From the NCBI GenBank assembly GCA_017116025.1, contig JAFITR010000086.1, positions 1 to 6,212 on the forward strand: 6,212 nucleotides of DNA, given 5' to 3'. The notes under the pieces are model-generated. The model worked only from the letters and a program-made list of their open reading frames with translations, had not been told where the DNA came from and made no database searches. The first letter of the stretch is position 1; each line of letters starts with the position of its first letter. Source of the stretch: Simkania negevensis (lineage in GTDB: Bacteria; Chlamydiota; Chlamydiia; Chlamydiales; JAFITR01). This document shows, one piece after another, positions 6,107-6,212 of this stretch. The position numbers were made by a program, and so were the translations under genes.

Positions 6107-6164
6107 TGCCCTGTCCCGCAAGTTCAAAGAGGGTTTATCCTTTTGAAAAGTGTAAGATAGGGCA
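6107..6164 (+). other. Nested two-helix RNA structure candidate downstream of the CHLPS gene
   Basis: TGCCCTGTC (6107-6115) can pair with GATAGGGCA (6156-6164) in nine pairs, one of them G-U. Inside, TTCAAA (6123-6128) pairs with TTTGAA (6142-6147), then after a bulged G and an A-T pair, GG (6131-6132) pairs with CC (6139-6140) around a six-base loop. The two helices are joined by an internal loop of 7 and 8 bases. This could be a 3' end structure, a small RNA or part of a terminator; a T-run (6180-6184) comes only 15 bases later. No known RNA family is recognised. Confidence 0.35.
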
Positions 6165-6190
6165 GAGAATACCAGAACCTTTTTATTAAA

Positions 6191-6201
6191 GCCCGGAGGG
6201 C
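6191..6201 (-). terminator. Short GC hairpin, possible terminator of a minus-strand gene beyond the edge
   Basis: GCCC (6191-6194) and GGGC (6198-6201) form a four-pair stem with a three-base loop. Read on the minus strand it is followed by TTTAATAAAA, a short T-run that would suit a weak intrinsic terminator for a gene entering from the right. The stem is short, so this is tentative. Confidence 0.25.
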
Positions 6202-6212
6202 GCTCGATCAAA

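Larger units (their letters stand above)
6078..6212. other. 3' intergenic region without a supported gene
   Basis: No complete gene is visible in this 135-base tail. Two minus-strand frames enter from the right edge and could be the end of a convergent gene: one stops at 6188-6186 (last residues RAPSGL), the other stays open for 45 codons to a stop at 6076-6074. Neither can be recognised. The region holds a two-helix inverted-repeat structure and a short GC-rich hairpin, listed separately. Confidence 0.5.

Noticed and set aside
5905..6189. A plus-strand frame running past the end of the CHLPS gene
   Set aside because: It overlaps the hydrolase C-terminus in another frame, has no ribosome-binding site and no recognisable sequence.
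6074..6211. Minus-strand frame open for 45 codons from the right edge
   Set aside because: It could be the end of a gene outside the window, but this length arises by chance, another frame stops near the hairpin, and the residues match nothing I know.
1..6212. tRNA, rRNA, CRISPR arrays, insertion sequences or attachment sites
   Set aside because: No cloverleaf arms, spaced direct repeats, transposase motifs or terminal inverted repeats were seen on either strand.

Overview
The window most likely comes from a member of the phylum Chlamydiae, probably an environmental, Parachlamydia-like lineage rather than a Chlamydia species. The strongest pointer is the last gene (4923-6077), which looks like the chlamydial CHLPS / DUF818 alpha/beta-hydrolase family. 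A ruvB-dcd neighbourhood with a SpoIID-like gene beside ruvB also fits what I recall of chlamydial gene order. This assignment comes from protein features and remembered synteny, not from a database search.

Layout. On the minus strand, positions 1-1160 hold the start of a secreted, possibly SpoIID-like protein (cut by the left edge) and, 11 bases before it in transcription order, a complete ruvB. A 137-base divergent region (1161-1297) separates these from a plus-strand series: dcd (dCTP deaminase), a small one-pass membrane protein overlapping the end of dcd, and two tandem CNNM/CorC-type (DUF21 + CBS + CorC_HlyC) membrane proteins joined by an ATGA overlap. These four genes are tightly packed and probably form one operon (1298-4776). 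A 146-base, AT-rich gap with a reasonable promoter (4777-4922) then leads to the CHLPS-type hydrolase. The last 135 bases have no gene I can support but contain a two-helix inverted-repeat structure and a small GC-rich hairpin.

How the genes relate. RuvB drives Holliday-junction branch migration and Dcd feeds dUTP into thymidylate synthesis, so the centre of the divergent region serves DNA maintenance. The CNNM pair is probably a divalent-cation (Mg2+) transport or sensing module in the inner membrane. Its second member has lost several signature residues of the transport domain. The SpoIID-like gene, if correctly named, acts on peptidoglycan.

The most interesting observation is the 114-residue protein after dcd. 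It has the architecture of FtsB/DivIC divisome proteins (short N-terminus, one membrane helix, coiled coil, C-terminal LGxxxxGxxxY-like motif). It could be an unrecognised divisome component in a phylum with a reduced, FtsZ-less division machinery. This is inference from motif reading and needs profile and structure comparison.
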